DNA from: CAIKBL01 sp050247235
GTDB lineage: Bacteria > Pseudomonadota > Gammaproteobacteria > Ga0077536
Length of the DNA stretch: 64,000 nucleotides
Assembly (NCBI GenBank): GCA_050247235.1
Contig: JBFWUN010000018.1
Span: 8,637 to 72,636, forward strand
Direction: 5' to 3'
Shown: in pieces, positions 36,079 to 48,799 of the stretch
How the letters are laid out: each line of letters opens with the position of its first letter
Numbering within the stretch: position 1 is the stretch's first letter
Translations under genes and position numbers: made by a program
Notes under the pieces: generated by a model
What the model was told of the DNA's origin: nothing
The model's database searches: none
What the model saw: only the letters and a program-made list of their open reading frames with translations

Positions 36079-37206
36079 ATGCGGCGCCGGCATTGGCTGA
36101 TGCTGCTGACGACCCCGTTCATCGGCGGCGCGCTGTGGAGGCTCGGCGGGCGTCGTTCGAATCCCGGCCCGTCGATCACGCGCGTGCTGGGTCCGGACGC
36201 CGACGCCGCCGGCCATGCGCGGGTGTACGCACCACGACCGTTCCGGTTTCCGGATGATCACGCGGCGCATCCCGATTATCGTCACGAGTGGTGGTATTTC
36301 ACCGGCAATCTCGCGTCGCCGGCGGGACAGTCGTTCGGCTTTCAGCTCACGTTCTTCCGATTCGCGCTGCGCGCGACGCCTGCGCACGAAGAATCGGCAT
36401 GGTCGACACGGCACGCCCTGCTCGGCCATTTCGCGGTGACCGACATCACGTCGGGGACATTCCAGGCCTTTCAGCGCCTCGAACGCCCCGTGCTTGGGAT
36501 CAGCGGATGGGCGGAACACCCGCCGCAGGTGTGGCTCCGGGACTGGCGCATGTCTCTCCTGAACGACACTCGCTGGTCACTGCAGGCGACTGCACCGGAT
36601 GTCGGGATGTCATTGACAGTCGAGTCAACCAAGCCGGTCATCGCACAAGGCGTCGATGGTTACTCGCGCAAGGGAACCGATCCCGGCAATGCATCTCTCT
36701 ATTACTCGCAGACGCGGCTCGAGGCACGAGGTGCGATTACGCTCCGCGAGGTCCGCCACCCGGTCACGGGTCACGCGTGGCTGGACCGGGAATGGGGTTC
36801 CAGCGCGCTCGACGCGGGAACCGTCGGTTGGGACTGGTTCGGCCTTCAATGCTCCGATGGCAGTGAACTGATGCTGTACGTGCTGCGCAACGCGGACGGC
36901 GGCCTGGGCGCATTCAGCGCCGGTTCCTGGTGCGCGCCCGATGGGCACGTGGTGCCACTCGCACGCGCCGCGTTCGCTGTCCGTCCGCGCGCGCACTGGC
37001 GCAGCCCATCCACGGGAACGCGCTACCCGTCCCGCTGGGAAATCGAGGTTCCGGCCCTTGGACTGAAACTCGACGTCAGCGCGCGCGTTCCCGACCAGGA
37101 GTGGCGCGCGTTGTTTCGCTACTGGGAAGGCTGCGTGGAATTCCGGGGCAGCCGCAGCGGGCTGGCGCTGCACGGCACGGGGTACGCGGAACTCACCGGG
37201 TACTGA
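36079..37206 (+). CDS. Lipocalin-like/AttH-type protein (CrtC fold)
   Basis: The 375-residue protein starts with an arginine-rich export signal (MRRRHWLMLLTTPFIGG). It carries AttH/CrtC features: DYRHEWWYFTGNLASPAGQ, FGFQLTFFRF, and HAWLDREWGSS with WDWFGLQ. This fold includes carotenoid 1,2-hydratase, but the ABC context fits AttH, the exported partner of AttEFG transporters. The ATG at 36079 is chosen; a TTG at 36067 would overlap the permease end. Confidence 0.82.
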   Translation: MRRRHWLMLLTTPFIGGALWRLGGRRSNPGPSITRVLGPDADAAGHARVYAPRPFRFPDDHAAHPDYRHEWWYFTGNLASPAGQSFGFQLTFFRFALRATPAHEESAWSTRHALLGHFAVTDITSGTFQAFQRLERPVLGISGWAEHPPQVWLRDWRMSLLNDTRWSLQATAPDVGMSLTVESTKPVIAQGVDGYSRKGTDPGNASLYYSQTRLEARGAITLREVRHPVTGHAWLDREWGSSALDAGTVGWDWFGLQCSDGSELMLYVLRNADGGLGAFSAGSWCAPDGHVVPLARAAFAVRPRAHWRSPSTGTRYPSRWEIEVPALGLKLDVSARVPDQEWRALFRYWEGCVEFRGSRSGLALHGTGYAELTGY

Positions 37207-37215
37207 GTCCGCAGT

Positions 37216-38634
37216 TCAGGCCACGAGCTCGTAGCACGGCTCGTATCTCTGTCCCGCGAGCCGCATCCGCCCTTGCGCGACGAACGCACGCAGCAACGCG
37301 TCCAGTTCGCGCATGATGACGGGCTCGGCCCGCAGACGGAACGGGCCCTTCTCCTCGACAGCACGGATGCCGTCTTCCTTGACGTTCCCGGATACGAGCC
37401 CCGAAAATGCGCGCCGCAGGTTGCAGGCCAGGTCATGCGGTGCGAGCTTCCGCGTGAGTTCGAGCGTCGCCATCTCGTCGTGCGATGCGCGGAACGGCCG
37501 TTGAAAGGATTCGTCGATGCGCAGCAGCCAGTTGAAGTACGCGGCATCGTCATTCGCGTCCCGGAATCGAAGCACGGCCTCCGTCGCACGTTTCATGCGC
37601 GCCGCCGCTTCGCCCGCATCCCCGATCACGATTTCGTAACGCGCGGCAAACTCGGCACCCAGCACGTTGCGCACGAAACGATCGATCAGGCGGAAGTAGT
37701 CGGCGCTCGACGCCGGGCCCGCCAGGATCAGCGGCACCGGGATCTGCGCGTTGTCGGGGTGCGCCAGGATCCCGAGCAGGTACAGCAGTTCCTCGGCGGT
37801 CCCGACGCCGCCCGGAAATACGATGATCCCGTGCGCGAGACGAGTGAAGGCTTCGAGACGCTTCTCGATGTCCGGCATGATCACCAGATCGTTGACGATC
37901 GGGTTGGGTGCCTCGGCGGCGATGATCCCTGGTTCGGTCACGCCGATGTAGCGCCCGTCGCTGATGCGCTGCTTCGCGTGCGCAATCGTGGCGCCCTTCA
38001 TCGGCCCTTTCATCGCGCCGGGCCCACACCCCGTGCAGATGTCGAGGTGCCGCAACCCGAGCTGGTAGCCAACCTCCTTGCAGAAGTCGTACTCGATGCG
38101 CCCAATCGAGTGTCCGCCCCAGCAGACCACCACGGGCCGCGACGCGCAGGTCCGGAACAGCCCGGCGTGGCGCAGCAAGTGAAACACGGAGTCGGTGACC
38201 CCCGCCGGGGTGGTGAGATCGAAGCGGTGGCGGGGTTCGATTTCCCGGTTGGCATACGTGAGATCCCGCAGCACGGCGAACAGGTGCTGCTGCACGCCCT
38301 TGATCATCACGCCGTCCACGAACGCCCGGGCCGGCGCGTGACGCAGGTGCAGCCGGATGCCCCGGTCGACCTGTTCGAAGTCCACGTCGAAATCCGCGTA
38401 CGTCTCCAGGAGGGTCCGGGCATCGTCGGACTCGAGCCCGCTGGTCATCACGGCGAGCGCACAGCGTCTGAACAGCGTGTACACGGGGCCTCGGCGGGCC
38501 ATGCAGAGGTCGTTGACCTCGGCCTGCGACAGCACCGCCAGGACGGTGTCCGGCATCACCGTCGCCTGAGGGATGGTGTCGAGTCCGCCCGACTCCCGAG
38601 CTCCCGCGGTCCGATCACTGGCTGAAGCGGTCAT
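37216..38634 (-). CDS. ppnN: Pyrimidine/purine nucleotide 5'-monophosphate nucleosidase PpnN (YgdH)
   Basis: The 472-residue enzyme cleaves nucleoside monophosphates to ribose-5-phosphate and a base. The central LOG-family Rossmann domain has CWGGHSIGRIEYDFCKEVGY, CTGCGPGAMKGPMKGA and FPGGVGTAEELLYLLG. The flanking N-terminal (from about 25) and C-terminal extensions are those of the long PpnN type, not of short LOG proteins. In E. coli it responds to (p)ppGpp. Its promoter lies in the AT-rich region shared with the divergent small gene. Confidence 0.92.
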   Translation of the reverse strand: MTASASDRTAGARESGGLDTIPQATVMPDTVLAVLSQAEVNDLCMARRGPVYTLFRRCALAVMTSGLESDDARTLLETYADFDVDFEQVDRGIRLHLRHAPARAFVDGVMIKGVQQHLFAVLRDLTYANREIEPRHRFDLTTPAGVTDSVFHLLRHAGLFRTCASRPVVVCWGGHSIGRIEYDFCKEVGYQLGLRHLDICTGCGPGAMKGPMKGATIAHAKQRISDGRYIGVTEPGIIAAEAPNPIVNDLVIMPDIEKRLEAFTRLAHGIIVFPGGVGTAEELLYLLGILAHPDNAQIPVPLILAGPASSADYFRLIDRFVRNVLGAEFAARYEIVIGDAGEAAARMKRATEAVLRFRDANDDAAYFNWLLRIDESFQRPFRASHDEMATLELTRKLAPHDLACNLRRAFSGLVSGNVKEDGIRAVEEKGPFRLRAEPVIMRELDALLRAFVAQGRMRLAGQRYEPCYELVA

Positions 38635-38645
38635 CGTATTTCCAG

Positions 38646-38673
38646 TTGAAGTTGGATCTCAGGTTTCTATAAT
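38646..38673 (+). promoter_or_regulatory. Sigma-70-type promoter for the small gene at 38774
   Basis: TTGAAG at 38646-38651 and a perfect TATAAT at 38668-38673 are separated by 16 bp. The surrounding 120 bp are much richer in A/T than the rest of the window. An inverted repeat with 7-bp arms flanks the -10 box. Confidence 0.6.
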
Positions 38674-38689
38674 AATGATCATTGAGATC
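38655..38689. repeat. Inverted repeat flanking the -10 box
   Basis: GATCTCA (38655-38661) and TGAGATC (38683-38689) are perfect inverted arms 21 bp apart on either side of TATAAT. The arrangement is like an operator for a dimeric repressor that would block the promoter. No binder is known. Confidence 0.45.
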
Positions 38690-38726
38690 AGTTTTTTATT
38701 CGATCTTAATGATGTACTGACTAAGA

Positions 38727-38745
38727 TGATCGTCCTAAACGATCA
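38727..38745. repeat. Perfect inverted repeat in the leader of the small gene
   Basis: TGATCGT-CCTAA-ACGATCA has 7-bp arms and a 5-nt centre. It lies 28 bp upstream of the ATG and could act as a DNA operator or as an mRNA hairpin near the ribosome site. Confidence 0.5.
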
Positions 38746-38773
38746 AGCTCCAGAGGGGAAGGAGAACAACCCG

Positions 38774-39016
38774 ATGTCCGTGCAGCTCAAATCGGAAGGC
38801 TGGAACGATTTAGTCGAGGAACTCAAGCAGTTGGAAGCGTTTTTCCCGCTGCTGGGCATATCCGGGGAAGAGGACGAACTGCGTGAGGAAGTTGCTGAAC
38901 TGGAGGCGCTCATCTCCACCGCGGGCGTTCCGGAAGACGAGCATTCCCAGCGTGCGCTGATGTTCCTGCGGTCCGAACTGGCCAAGAAGCGCGGGTTCCT
39001 GGACAAGCTGATGTAA
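38774..39016 (+). CDS. Small acidic helical protein of unknown function (80 aa)
   Basis: The ATG at 38774 has AAGGAG ending 10 bases upstream and follows a good promoter. The 80-residue product begins MSVQLKSEGWNDLVEELKQL. It is rich in Glu/Leu and predicted to be mostly helical, with no export signal or membrane segment. I recognise no family. It is convergent with galU (19-bp gap). The AT-rich upstream region with two perfect dyads suggests tight regulation. Confidence 0.65.
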   Translation: MSVQLKSEGWNDLVEELKQLEAFFPLLGISGEEDELREEVAELEALISTAGVPEDEHSQRALMFLRSELAKKRGFLDKLM

Positions 39017-39035
39017 CCTCCTGGCCGCGCAGCGG

Positions 39036-39916
<881 letters not shown>

Positions 39917-39920
<4 letters not shown>

Positions 39921-41815
39921 GTGTGTCCTCGTCTGAATGGCAGCACCGTCGACGGCACGGCAGGAACCGGTTCGGCGGGCTCCGCCGATGGTGAGACGAA
40001 TCCCGGGACCGCCTGCCGCAGCAGCAGCGCGAGGTGCTCGCGGGAGTCGAATCGCTCGCAGGCGTCTTCGAGCTTCGCCACTATGTCGGCGACCCGGGCG
40101 CTGTCTGTAGGGGCATGGACCGCCCGACGCACCTTGCCGTGGGCCGTCGGCACGAGCTGTTCGTCACCATGGAACAGTTCCTCGCGGAGCTTTTCACCGG
40201 GGCGCAGACCGGTGTAGACGATCCTGATGTCATCGTGCGGCGTGTGTCCCGACAGCCGGATCATCTGCTCGGCGAGGTAGGCGATGTTCACCGGCTCGCC
40301 CATCTCCAGGACGAAAATCTCCCCGCCCGACCCGAGCGCCGCGGCCTGCAGGATCAGCTGGCTGGCCTCCGGAATCGTCATGAAGTAGCGGGTGGCCTCG
40401 GGATGCGTGACCGTCACCGGGCCTCCCGTCGCGATCTGCTCCTGGAACAGCGGCACCACGCTTCCGGCGGAACCTAGCACGTTGCCGAAACGGACCGTGA
40501 TGTAGCGCGTGCCTTCCTGCTGGTTCGCAGCCTCGCAGATCAGTTCTGCCACCCGCTTCGTCGCGCCCATGACGCTGCTCGGAGACACCGCCTTGTCCGT
40601 CGAGATGAGGACCATGCGCTCGGCCTGGAATCGCTGCGCCGCTTCTGCCACAACCCGGGTGCCGACAACGTTGTTCCTGATGCCCTCGCGTACCTGCCGT
40701 TCCACGATCGGGACGTGCTTGTAGGCCGCCGCGTGGAACACCACTTGCGGGCGCTCCACCGCGAACAGGTTCGCCACGGCCGCAGCATCACAGACATCGC
40801 CGAGGACGCAGGAAATCTCGAGATGCGGATAACCCCGCCGCATTTCGCGTTCGAGCTCGTACAGGCCGTGCTCGCTCTGCTCGTAGACGACGAGCCGGCG
40901 CACGCCGAGTCGCGCCACCTGCCGGCAGAGCTCGGACCCGATTGAACCGGCACCGCCCGTGACGAGCACGATCTTGCTCGAAAGCTTCGTCTGGATGGCC
41001 GGCCAGTCCAGTTCCACCGCGGAACGTCCAAGCAGGTCGTCGATCGCGACCTGCCGGATTTCGCGGATGCCGAGGCGCCCGGACACGATGTCGTGCAGGC
41101 GCGGCAGTGTCCGGAACGGACATCCGGCACGCTCGCAGACGTCGACGATCCGCTGCATCTCAAGATTGCTCGCCGACGGGATCGCGATGATGACCAGGTC
41201 CGCGCGATAGCGCGCGACCAGCGCCGGAAGTTCGTCGATCGTCCCGAGCACGGGCACGCCGTGAATGCGGCGGCGCGCGAGTTCGCGACGATCATCGACG
41301 AGACCGACGGCAATCCACGCGGGATCCCGCCGCATATCCCGCACGAGCGTCTCGCCCGCCTCACCGGCACCCACGACGATTACGCGTGTCCCGACGCCGC
41401 TGCGCAGCGACTCGAACCCCAGCGTGCGGTCCTTGAACAGGCGGTAAGCGAGCCTCGGCGCCCCGAGCAGCAGCAGCAGGAACACGGGATAGAGAATGAG
41501 TACCGAGCGCGGGATGTCCGCCAGGCGCATCACGAAGAACAACGCGAGCGTGACGAACACGGCCCCGAGCACGGCGCTGCGAATGATGTTCCACAAATCC
41601 TGCAGGCTCGCGAACCGCCACAGCCCGCGGTAGAGCCCGAATCGCCACAGCATGAGCGCCTGCACGAACAGTACCACTGGCAATGCCTTGAAGCCGCTGA
41701 CGAGAAACGGCCACGGCGGGATCTCGAAATTGAAGCGCGCCGCGAGTGCGAGACACCAGGCCAGGACGACCATGGCGAGATCGTGGGCGATGACGATATT
41801 GCGGGTGCCGATCAT
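39917..41815 (-). CDS. Membrane-bound nucleotide-sugar 4,6-dehydratase (FlaA1/WbpM/CapD-like)
   Basis: The 632-residue protein has about four N-terminal membrane helices. A CoA-binding-like Rossmann domain (RVIVVGAGEAGETLVRDM) follows, then a C-terminal SDR domain (VLVTGGAGSIGSELCRQV). The catalytic stretch STDKAVSPSSVMGATKR has Met in place of Tyr in the YxxxK site, as in WbpM/FlaA1-type UDP-GlcNAc 4,6-dehydratases. The start at 41815 is set by a 4-bp overlap with the preceding gene; the upstream open frame is shadow. It likely makes a deoxy amino-sugar for the polysaccharide. Confidence 0.9.
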
Positions 41816-42807
41816 GCGGTGGGCGCGAGGTGGGCGCGAACGATGCGCCACCATAGCGCAAAAAGCACGACGTGGCACGCCAGTGCGGACATCGGTGCGA
41901 GCGCGGGCCGCAGGACTGCGATGATCGCCCACGGCACGCACCAACCGAGCAGCAGGGCCGCGAGCGCGAGTGCGAGTCTGCGGTGCGACCAGCCGGCTGT
42001 CGCGAGAAGCTGGTAGGCATGCGTGCGGTGCGCCTGCATCCACGCGTCACCAGCGGACACGCGCCGGACCAGGGTGAGCGTCGCATCCACAATGAACGGC
42101 CCGAGCAGGATCAGCCACGTCCACGGCACGCGTCCGCCGGACGACACGCTCGCGCAGGCCACCGCGAAGTGTCCGCCCAGGTAATAGCTGCCTACGTCGC
42201 CGAGAAAAATCCGGGCAGGCGCCCAGTTCCAGAAGAGGAACCCGGCGCATCCGGCTGCCACCAGCCACGCGCCGGCGGCGATCGCTGGCGCGTGGGCGAG
42301 ATACGCGAGTACACCGCCTGCCGCGCAGGCGACGATCGCCTGCACGACCGCAAAGCCGTCGGTGCCGTCCATGAAGTTGAAGAGATTCACCACCCAGACC
42401 ATCAGGAACATGGTCAGGAGCGCCGGACCGCCCCCCGCGCTCGACGTCGCGCCAATCACCCAGGCACCGGCCAGCGCGAACTGCAGCACCAGGCGCAGTC
42501 GCGCGGGCAGCGGCCCCAGGTCGTCGCGCAGACCGAGCACCGCCAGCGCAAGCACGTAGAGCCAGCTGCCCCATGCCCAGGCGGACCCCACGTCGAACGT
42601 GGCGATCAGCAGCGCTTCGAGCGGCGCAACCACCCCGACAATCGCGAGCCCGCCGCCGCGCGGCGTCGGTACCACGTGCAGGCTGCGCGCGTTCGGCCGG
42701 TCGATCACGGCCCTGGCAAGCGCCCACGCGCGGACCCTTCCAGTCAGCCACAAGGTCGCAAGCACGGTAAATCCGCCCAGCGATGCCATTGCCACGAGCT
42801 TGTTCAC
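41812..42807 (-). CDS. WecA-like polyprenyl-phosphate GlcNAc-1-phosphate transferase (GT4)
   Basis: The 331-residue protein has about ten membrane helices. Family motifs are IDRPNARSLHVVPTPRGGG, the aspartates of LNFMDGTDGFA (here NLFNFMDGTDGFA) and the cytoplasmic loop RIFLGDVGSYYLGG. It would start a lipid-linked oligosaccharide on undecaprenyl phosphate. The GTG at 42807 overlaps the upstream epimerase stop by 4 bp (GTGA); the longer open frame upstream lies over that gene. Confidence 0.88.
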   Translation of the reverse strand: MNKLVAMASLGGFTVLATLWLTGRVRAWALARAVIDRPNARSLHVVPTPRGGGLAIVGVVAPLEALLIATFDVGSAWAWGSWLYVLALAVLGLRDDLGPLPARLRLVLQFALAGAWVIGATSSAGGGPALLTMFLMVWVVNLFNFMDGTDGFAVVQAIVACAAGGVLAYLAHAPAIAAGAWLVAAGCAGFLFWNWAPARIFLGDVGSYYLGGHFAVACASVSSGGRVPWTWLILLGPFIVDATLTLVRRVSAGDAWMQAHRTHAYQLLATAGWSHRRLALALAALLLGWCVPWAIIAVLRPALAPMSALACHVVLFALWWRIVRAHLAPTA

Positions 42808-43787
42808 GCGCGCCCCGATGCACGCCAATAAGCCGTGCCGATTTCCCGCCACGCGGCTTCGACGTCGAGGTCCGGCCGCCAGTCGAGCGTCGTGGCGAGC
42901 GTGCCGGCATCCAGCACGAACGAGTCGGTCAGTCGCGACATCGCGGCCGTGTGTCCCGTGAGGCGCCCGGCGAGCCGGAGCATGGCCGGGGGAACCCACC
43001 ACAACCGGGCACGGCGCCCGAGCCCCCCTGCCATGCAGCGCACGAGATCCGGCGTGGACAGTGTGATATCGGCAGGGGTGAACACGCCGGATGCACGCCC
43101 GGGTTCGCCCAGACAACGCACAACGATCGCGGCGAGCGACTCGACATGGACCAGGCTGCGCCGGTTCCGGATCGCGCCGAACGGCAACGGGACGCCGCGT
43201 GCGAGTGCGCCGAGAAGGCTGCGCAGGTTGCCGCCAACGCCGGGTCCGTACACCAGCGGCGGCCGCAGGATCGTCAGGGCCATCCCCGCACGCCGACACC
43301 CGTCCCGCAGGCACAGCTCCGCCGCGAGCTTCGATTCACCGTAAGGACCTTCCGGATGCGCCGGTGACTCCGGGTCGAACGGCCGCGGCGCGCCGTCGGC
43401 ACCAGCGGGTGAGCGCTCGCCGTACACCTTGCACGAACTCATGAACACGAAGTGCGCGACGCCCGCTGCCACTCCGGCCGCATGCACCTCGCGGGTGAAA
43501 TCGACATTGGTCGCGCGAAACGCCTGTCGCGATGATTCGGTGAGGGCTTCGCCGCGATGCGCGTGCCCGGCCAGGTGCACCACGGCGTCGACGCCGGCGG
43601 CGGTCTGCGCCAGCCAGGATTCCCGCGTCCCCGCCGGCAATCGCGCGACGCGTGCAACGCGCGCGATGGCCGCCACGCCCTCCGCCGTGTCACGCACAAC
43701 TGCCGTCAGCTGGTGTCCATCGGCCGCGAGCCGCCGGCACAGCACCTGTCCCACGAATCCGTTCGCGCCGGTGACGAGTACGTGCAT
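42804..43787 (-). CDS. NAD-dependent sugar epimerase/dehydratase
   Basis: The 327-residue extended SDR has the NAD site MHVLVTGANGFVGQVLCRRL and catalytic serine in FVFMSSCKVYGE. The active-site YxxxK is in GPYGESKLAAE. It resembles 4-epimerases that act with WecA-like transferases in O-antigen clusters (WbpV type), but the substrate cannot be fixed from sequence. It lies 3 bp downstream of the GT4 gene. Confidence 0.85.
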   Translation of the reverse strand: MHVLVTGANGFVGQVLCRRLAADGHQLTAVVRDTAEGVAAIARVARVARLPAGTRESWLAQTAAGVDAVVHLAGHAHRGEALTESSRQAFRATNVDFTREVHAAGVAAGVAHFVFMSSCKVYGERSPAGADGAPRPFDPESPAHPEGPYGESKLAAELCLRDGCRRAGMALTILRPPLVYGPGVGGNLRSLLGALARGVPLPFGAIRNRRSLVHVESLAAIVVRCLGEPGRASGVFTPADITLSTPDLVRCMAGGLGRRARLWWVPPAMLRLAGRLTGHTAAMSRLTDSFVLDAGTLATTLDWRPDLDVEAAWREIGTAYWRASGRA

Positions 43788-43790
43788 CGG

Positions 43791-44954
43791 TCAGTTGGCC
43801 GCCACGTCGCCCGTCCACGCGGCACCGGCGACGATGCGCGCGTAGAAGTCGAGCGTCCGGCGATTGACGAGTTCGTCCGCGAACTCGCGTTCGACGAGGA
43901 TGCGCGCGTTGCGACCGAATTCGACGCGCCGCGCACGGTCGTTCAGCAGCTGCACGCAGGCCTCGGCGAGCGCGGCGCCATCGCGTACGGGAACCTGTAC
44001 GCCGGTCACGCCGTCACGACAGATTTCACGGCAACCCGGCACGTCGGTCGCGATCATCGGGCGACCGCACGCGGCAGCTTCCAGCAGCACTTTCGGAAAT
44101 CCCTCGCGGTACGATGGCAGGCACACGAGGGAGGCGCGCGCGTACACCGCTGGCATGTCGTCCTGGTGCCGCCACCACTCGACGCAGCCATCGGCGCACA
44201 ACGCCGCGATCTCCTGCTCCGTGAGCGCTGCCGGGTTGTCTGGATCGACGCCGCCGACCAGTACGAACCGAGCCGGGACACCCCGCGCACGCACGCGCCG
44301 CGCCGCTTCCGCGAACTCCAGGACACCCTTGTCCCGCAGCATGCGCGCGGGCAGTACCACGCACGGCGGATCGTCGGAGGGCAGCGGCGTCACGGCAAAG
44401 CGCGCGACGTCCACCCCGGCGCCCGGAATGACGATCGACCGCGCAGCCACTGCAATCCGGCGACGCGTGAGCAGCGCGAGATCGTCTTCGTTCTGCACGA
44501 TCAGCCAGCTGCGTGGGTGCCCGAACAGCCAACGCAGAGTCGGCACGACCACGGCCCGCACGATTCGCGCACGCCGCCCGTCCGAGATGAAGAGATGCCC
44601 GAGCCCGGTGATCGCATGGCAGAAATCCACCTGCGGTGCGCGCCATGACGCCCACGTGCACAGCAGGATCGGTTTGAGCGCGACCGCGTGCACGATCACC
44701 GGCGTCGTGCGCCGCACGATCGCCGCCAGCGCGCGCATCACCCGCCATTCGTGCAGCGGGTTGCGCATCGAGCGCGCGAACGGCAGCGGAATGCACCGGA
44801 TACCAAGGGCTTCGATGCGCCCGCGATGATCGGTGAACCGGGAGGCGAGCACCACGTCGTAGCCGGCATCGCGCGCCGCCTGGGCGAGACCGGCGCGATG
44901 GGACCAGAAATACCAGTCTTCGGTGACGAGAAACAGCAGCGTGGGTCGGCCCAA
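43791..44954 (-). CDS. Family 4 glycosyltransferase (GT-B fold)
   Basis: The 387-residue protein has two Rossmann lobes. The N-terminal lobe has FLVTEDWYFWSHRAGLAQAA. The C-terminal lobe has VLPARMLRDKGVLEFAEAAR and the EX7E-like donor-binding segment PSYREGFPKVLLEAAACGRP. It would add a sugar to the lipid-linked repeat unit. Linkage and donor are unknown. A 96-bp gap separates it from ugd upstream, the largest break in the block. Confidence 0.88.
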   Translation of the reverse strand: MGRPTLLFLVTEDWYFWSHRAGLAQAARDAGYDVVLASRFTDHRGRIEALGIRCIPLPFARSMRNPLHEWRVMRALAAIVRRTTPVIVHAVALKPILLCTWASWRAPQVDFCHAITGLGHLFISDGRRARIVRAVVVPTLRWLFGHPRSWLIVQNEDDLALLTRRRIAVAARSIVIPGAGVDVARFAVTPLPSDDPPCVVLPARMLRDKGVLEFAEAARRVRARGVPARFVLVGGVDPDNPAALTEQEIAALCADGCVEWWRHQDDMPAVYARASLVCLPSYREGFPKVLLEAAACGRPMIATDVPGCREICRDGVTGVQVPVRDGAALAEACVQLLNDRARRVEFGRNARILVEREFADELVNRRTLDFYARIVAGAAWTGDVAAN

Positions 44955-45050
44955 GCGACACCCGGTAGTGGCAGCGGGAACGGGGGTGCATTCTAAAGAG
45001 GCGGAACCGATTCCGGTACCGCCCCGCCCCGACCCGGCCCCGCGCGGGGT

Positions 45051-46355
45051 TCAGCGGCCGACGCAGCTGTAGCGGAAGCCGAGCGATTCCACCGCGTCGC
45101 GTTCGTAGACGTTGCGCAGGTCGACGAGCACTTTCGCACGCATCCGGCTGCCGGCCCGCGCGAGATCCATGCCCCGGTAGAGATTCCACTCGGTCATCAG
45201 TACCACGACGTCGGCGCCGTCGAACACATCGTACGGATCTTCGCAGTACTCGACTGACTTCGGCAGCATGCCCTGTGCTTCGTGGATGCCCTGGGGATCA
45301 TGTGCGCAGATCCGGGCGCCCTTCTCGAGCAGGGGCGGCAGGATCGACAGCGCTGGCGCATCACGCATGTCGTCGGTCTCGGGTTTGAACGTGAGCCCGA
45401 GCACCCCGATCTTCCGGCCTGCCTCGCTGCCGCCCAGCGCCTCGCGGATTTTCTTGATCATGCGCGCCCTCTGCGCCGCATTGACCTCGATCACCGACTC
45501 CACGATGCGGCTGGACACTCCGTGTTCCTGCGCGATGCGTGCGAGCGCCTGCGTGTCCTTGGGAAAGCACGACCCACCGTATCCCGGTCCCGGATGCAGG
45601 AATTTGCCACCGATGCGCTTGTCCATCCCCATGCCCTTCGCGACCGCATGCACATCCGCGCCCACCGCCTCGCAGAGCATCGAAATCTCGTTGATGAATG
45701 AAATCTTGGTTGCCAGGAACGCGTTGGCGGCGTACTTGATGAGTTCCGCGCTCTCGAGACCGGTGACGACGATCGGCGTTTCGATCAGATTCAGCGGCCG
45801 GTAGAGTTCGCGCAGCAGTTTCTCGGCGCGGGGACTCTCCACCCCGAGCACCACGCGATCCGGACGCATGAAATCCGAGATCGCCGCGCCTTCGCGCAGG
45901 AACTCGGGATTGGACGCCACGTCAAACTCGGCCTGCGGGTTGGTTTCGCGCACGATGCGCGCGACGTTGCGCGCGGTGCCCACGGGCACCGTGGACTTGT
46001 CGACAATCACGGTGTAACCGCGCAGTTCGCTCGCGACCTGCCGCGCCGCCTCGTACACATAGGACAGGTCCGCGAATCCGTCACCCCGCCGGCTCGGCGT
46101 ACCCACGGCGATGAACACGAGATCCGCTTCGCCGGCGACTTCCGCCAGCGCAGTCGTGAAGCTGAGCCGCCCGTCTCGCACGTTCTTCGCCACCAGCGCG
46201 TCGAGGCCCGGCTCGTAGATCGGAATCTCGTTGCGCCGCAACCGCTCGACCTTGCTCGCGTCGACGTCCACGCAGGTCACTTCGGCGCCGAACTCCGCGA
46301 AACAGGCGCCGGATACCAGCCCCACGTACCCCGTTCCAATCATCACGACGCGCAC
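45051..46355 (-). CDS. ugd: UDP-glucose 6-dehydrogenase
   Basis: The 434-residue enzyme oxidises UDP-glucose to UDP-glucuronate with two NAD. It has the N-terminal NAD site MRVVMIGTGYVGLVSGACFA, central substrate motif NEISMLCEAVGAD, and catalytic cysteine in GPGYGGSCFPKDTQAL. The UDP-binding C-terminal domain has GLTFKPETDDMRDAPAL. It follows the tviB-like gene by 3 bp. Together with galU and the epimerase it forms a path to UDP-galacturonate. Confidence 0.95.
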   Translation of the reverse strand: MRVVMIGTGYVGLVSGACFAEFGAEVTCVDVDASKVERLRRNEIPIYEPGLDALVAKNVRDGRLSFTTALAEVAGEADLVFIAVGTPSRRGDGFADLSYVYEAARQVASELRGYTVIVDKSTVPVGTARNVARIVRETNPQAEFDVASNPEFLREGAAISDFMRPDRVVLGVESPRAEKLLRELYRPLNLIETPIVVTGLESAELIKYAANAFLATKISFINEISMLCEAVGADVHAVAKGMGMDKRIGGKFLHPGPGYGGSCFPKDTQALARIAQEHGVSSRIVESVIEVNAAQRARMIKKIREALGGSEAGRKIGVLGLTFKPETDDMRDAPALSILPPLLEKGARICAHDPQGIHEAQGMLPKSVEYCEDPYDVFDGADVVVLMTEWNLYRGMDLARAGSRMRAKVLVDLRNVYERDAVESLGFRYSCVGR

Positions 46356-46358
46356 GGG

Positions 46359-48655
<2,297 letters not shown>

Positions 48656-48799
48656 GGGCTCCCTTCAAGCCACGTTCGCGGCACCGCCGTGACGGCGCCA
48701 CATCGACACCGGATTGTCGCACCGGCCGTCGGCGCGAAGCGCCAACCCGACCGCAGATTTTGATAGACTCCGTTAAACACCATTGAGAGGAGTGCCCTC

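Noticed and set aside
37273..38625. Plus-strand open frame (450 codons) opposite ppnN
   Set aside because: It is a shadow of ppnN, which has complete LOG-family motifs. The antisense product is low-complexity and charged.
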